Source: Mycobacterium sp.
Lineage (GTDB): Bacteria > Actinomycetota > Actinomycetes > Mycobacteriales > Mycobacteriaceae
Direction: 5' to 3'
Length of the DNA: 6,512 nt
Assembly (NCBI GenBank): GCA_023264755.1
Contig: JAHFVB010000299.1
Span: 1-6,512, forward strand
Part shown: positions 5,212 through 6,512 of the stretch, piece after piece
Numbering within the stretch: the stretch's first letter is position 1
How the letters are laid out: the number at the start of each line of letters is the position of its first letter
Position numbers and translations under genes: made by a program
The notes under the pieces: generated by a model
The model's input: the letters and a program-made list of their open reading frames with translations, nothing else
What the model was told of the DNA's origin: nothing
The model's database searches: none

Positions 5212-6512
5212 CGGGCGCCCGCCAATTCTTCGTCGACGCGCGCGCCGAGGCTGCGCAGCACGTCGAGCACCAGTCCCACCACGATGAGGTAGACGCCGAG
5301 GTCGAAGAACAGGGCGGTCACCAGCTTGACGTGCCCGAGCACCGGAAGATCGAACTGCAGCACCGCCGAGGACAGCACGGGGGCGCCGAACAGCAGCGAC
5401 GCGACGGCGGTCCCGGCCGAGAGGGTCAGCCCCGCGCCGAGGATCTTGCCCGCGTCCAGGGGCAGCGTCTCGCCGAGCTCATACCGGCCGCCGGCCAGAT
5501 AGCGCAGCACCAGTGCCAGTCCGGCGGTCAGCCCACCCGCGAAGCCTCCGCCGGGAGTGTTGTGCCCGGCGAAGAAGAAGTACGCCGACAGAACCATGAT
5601 CAGCGGGAAGATGAGCCGAGTGGCGACTTCGAGCACCAGCGAGCGGTTCCTCGGGTCACGCAGTTCGCTGCCGCGCAGCCACGTCACGTCGCCGACCGCC
5701 GGACTGGTCGAGAGCACGGGCAGCCGGCCGATGTCGGGCTGGCCGGCATCGCCGACGCGGGGCGCCGCGCCGAATCGGCGGTGGCGGAACACCAATGACG
5801 CGACGCCCGTCGCCGCCACCAGTAGCACGGAGATCTCGCCCATGGTGTCCCAGGCGCGGATGTCGACCAGCAGGACGTTGACGGTGTTCGCGCCGTTGCC
5901 GCGGTAGTAGGCCGCATCGGGCAGCAACTCGGCGATCGGCGTAGTAGTGCGGGCGGCCATCGCGAACACGGCAAGGGTGGTGACGCTGGCCCCGACGGCT
6001 ACGGCGAGCAGTGCGCGCGGCCAGCGGTGCCTGTCCATGTTGACCTGGTCCGCCTCGGCGGGCAGGGTCCGCAGCACCAGCACGAAGATCACCAATGTCA
6101 GTGTCTCGACCAGGAATTGGGTGAGCGCAAGGTCGGGAGCGCCGTGGAACACGAAGATGACGCCGCAGCCGTAACCGGTCACGCCGACCAGGAGCACCGC
6201 GGCCAGCCGATTGCGCAGCACCGTGGCGGACAGGGCCGCGGCCAGGATGATCAACCCGACCACGACCTGCAGGGGTGAGTCCCACAGCTTCAGTTCCGGA
6301 CGATCCCGGGCACCGAGCACCAGCATCGTCAGGGGCAGCAGCACCAGGGTCGACAGGATGACCGACTGCGTGGCGGGTATCGAGCCGCGCTGGGTCACCG
6401 CGGTGAGCCGCACGGCGAACACGTCAGCGCCGCGGATGACGGCGTCATAGATTCGGTCGGCGTTGCCCAGCGGAAGGTAGCCGACCCGCAGCCTGGGAAG
6501 CCGCGAGCGCAC
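5208..6512 (-). CDS. mnhA: Na+/H+ antiporter fused subunits A and B (MnhA C-terminal part + MnhB), 5' end beyond window
   Basis: The frame is open from the window edge (6512) to TGA 5210-5208, so these 434 residues are only the C-terminal part. The NuoL-like transport domain lies mostly beyond the edge. The visible part starts with the end of that domain and its connecting helices (1-75). An MbhD-like segment follows (about 80-150), with HGAPDLALTQFLVETL at 123-138 carrying conserved D127 and E136. An MbhE-like segment has VDIRAWDTMGEISVL at 216-230. A hydrophilic linker (about 244-290) leads to an MnhB domain (about 290-425) with the signature GHNTPGGGFAGGL at 316-328. A-B fusion is known in actinobacterial and some proteobacterial Mrp systems. 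The A subunit is the large ion-translocating subunit, so the fusion fixes B beside it. The gene is upstream of mnhC and overlaps it by 4 nt. The promoter is outside the window. Confidence 0.94.
   Translation of the reverse strand: MRSRLPRLRVGYLPLGNADRIYDAVIRGADVFAVRLTAVTQRGSIPATQSVILSTLVLLPLTMLVLGARDRPELKLWDSPLQVVVGLIILAAALSATVLRNRLAAVLLVGVTGYGCGVIFVFHGAPDLALTQFLVETLTLVIFVLVLRTLPAEADQVNMDRHRWPRALLAVAVGASVTTLAVFAMAARTTTPIAELLPDAAYYRGNGANTVNVLLVDIRAWDTMGEISVLLVAATGVASLVFRHRRFGAAPRVGDAGQPDIGRLPVLSTSPAVGDVTWLRGSELRDPRNRSLVLEVATRLIFPLIMVLSAYFFFAGHNTPGGGFAGGLTAGLALVLRYLAGGRYELGETLPLDAGKILGAGLTLSAGTAVASLLFGAPVLSSAVLQFDLPVLGHVKLVTALFFDLGVYLIVVGLVLDVLRSLGARVDEELAGAR

Noticed and set aside
3114..6512. 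Complex I (nuoL/K/N) or membrane-bound hydrogenase (Mbh) operon
   Set aside because: MnhE, MnhF and MnhG subunits and the B-domain motif GHNTPGGGF in the order A-B, C, D, E, F, G with no iron-sulfur or NiFe subunits point to an Mrp antiporter.

Overview
The window is about two-thirds G+C, densely coding and biased to G/C at third codon positions. The first two genes strongly resemble the neighbouring M. tuberculosis genes Rv0433 and Rv0434, recognised from memory and not searched. The likely source is therefore a mycobacterium (Mycobacterium/Mycolicibacterium) or a close actinobacterial relative. No rRNA, tRNA, CRISPR array, transposase or phage gene is visible, and this looks like chromosomal core sequence rather than an island.

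Left part, plus strand (1-1770): the 3' nearly complete part of a GCS2/YbdK-family carboxylate-amine ligase is followed closely by a stand-alone LON substrate-binding-domain protein. The two are probably co-transcribed. About 125 bp of non-coding sequence (1771-1894) separates them from the convergent genes on the other strand. It contains a GC-rich hairpin that could end transcription and a longer imperfect inverted repeat.

Right part, minus strand (1895-6512): a multisubunit Na+/H+ antiporter (Mrp/Mnh) operon, read from right to left as mnhA-B fusion (5' end outside the window), mnhC, mnhD, mnhE, mnhF, mnhG. The subunits assemble into one membrane complex that expels Na+ (or another monovalent cation) in exchange for H+, supporting pH and salt homeostasis. 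MnhA and MnhD are the NADH-dehydrogenase-like transport subunits, MnhC resembles NuoK, and B, E, F and G are small membrane partners. Three of the five junctions (AB/C, E/F, F/G) are 4-nt ATGA overlaps, which indicates tight translational coupling.

The two junctions around mnhD break that pattern and are the most unusual parts of the window. Between mnhC and mnhD lies an 11-codon mini-ORF with a good Shine-Dalgarno sequence; its start overlaps the mnhC stop and its stop overlaps the mnhD GTG start. Between mnhD and mnhE lies a 14-bp tandem repeat that includes the mnhD stop codon and leaves mnhD and mnhE in the same reading frame, separated by a single TAA. I found no clearly undescribed multi-gene system; the gene content is conventional.
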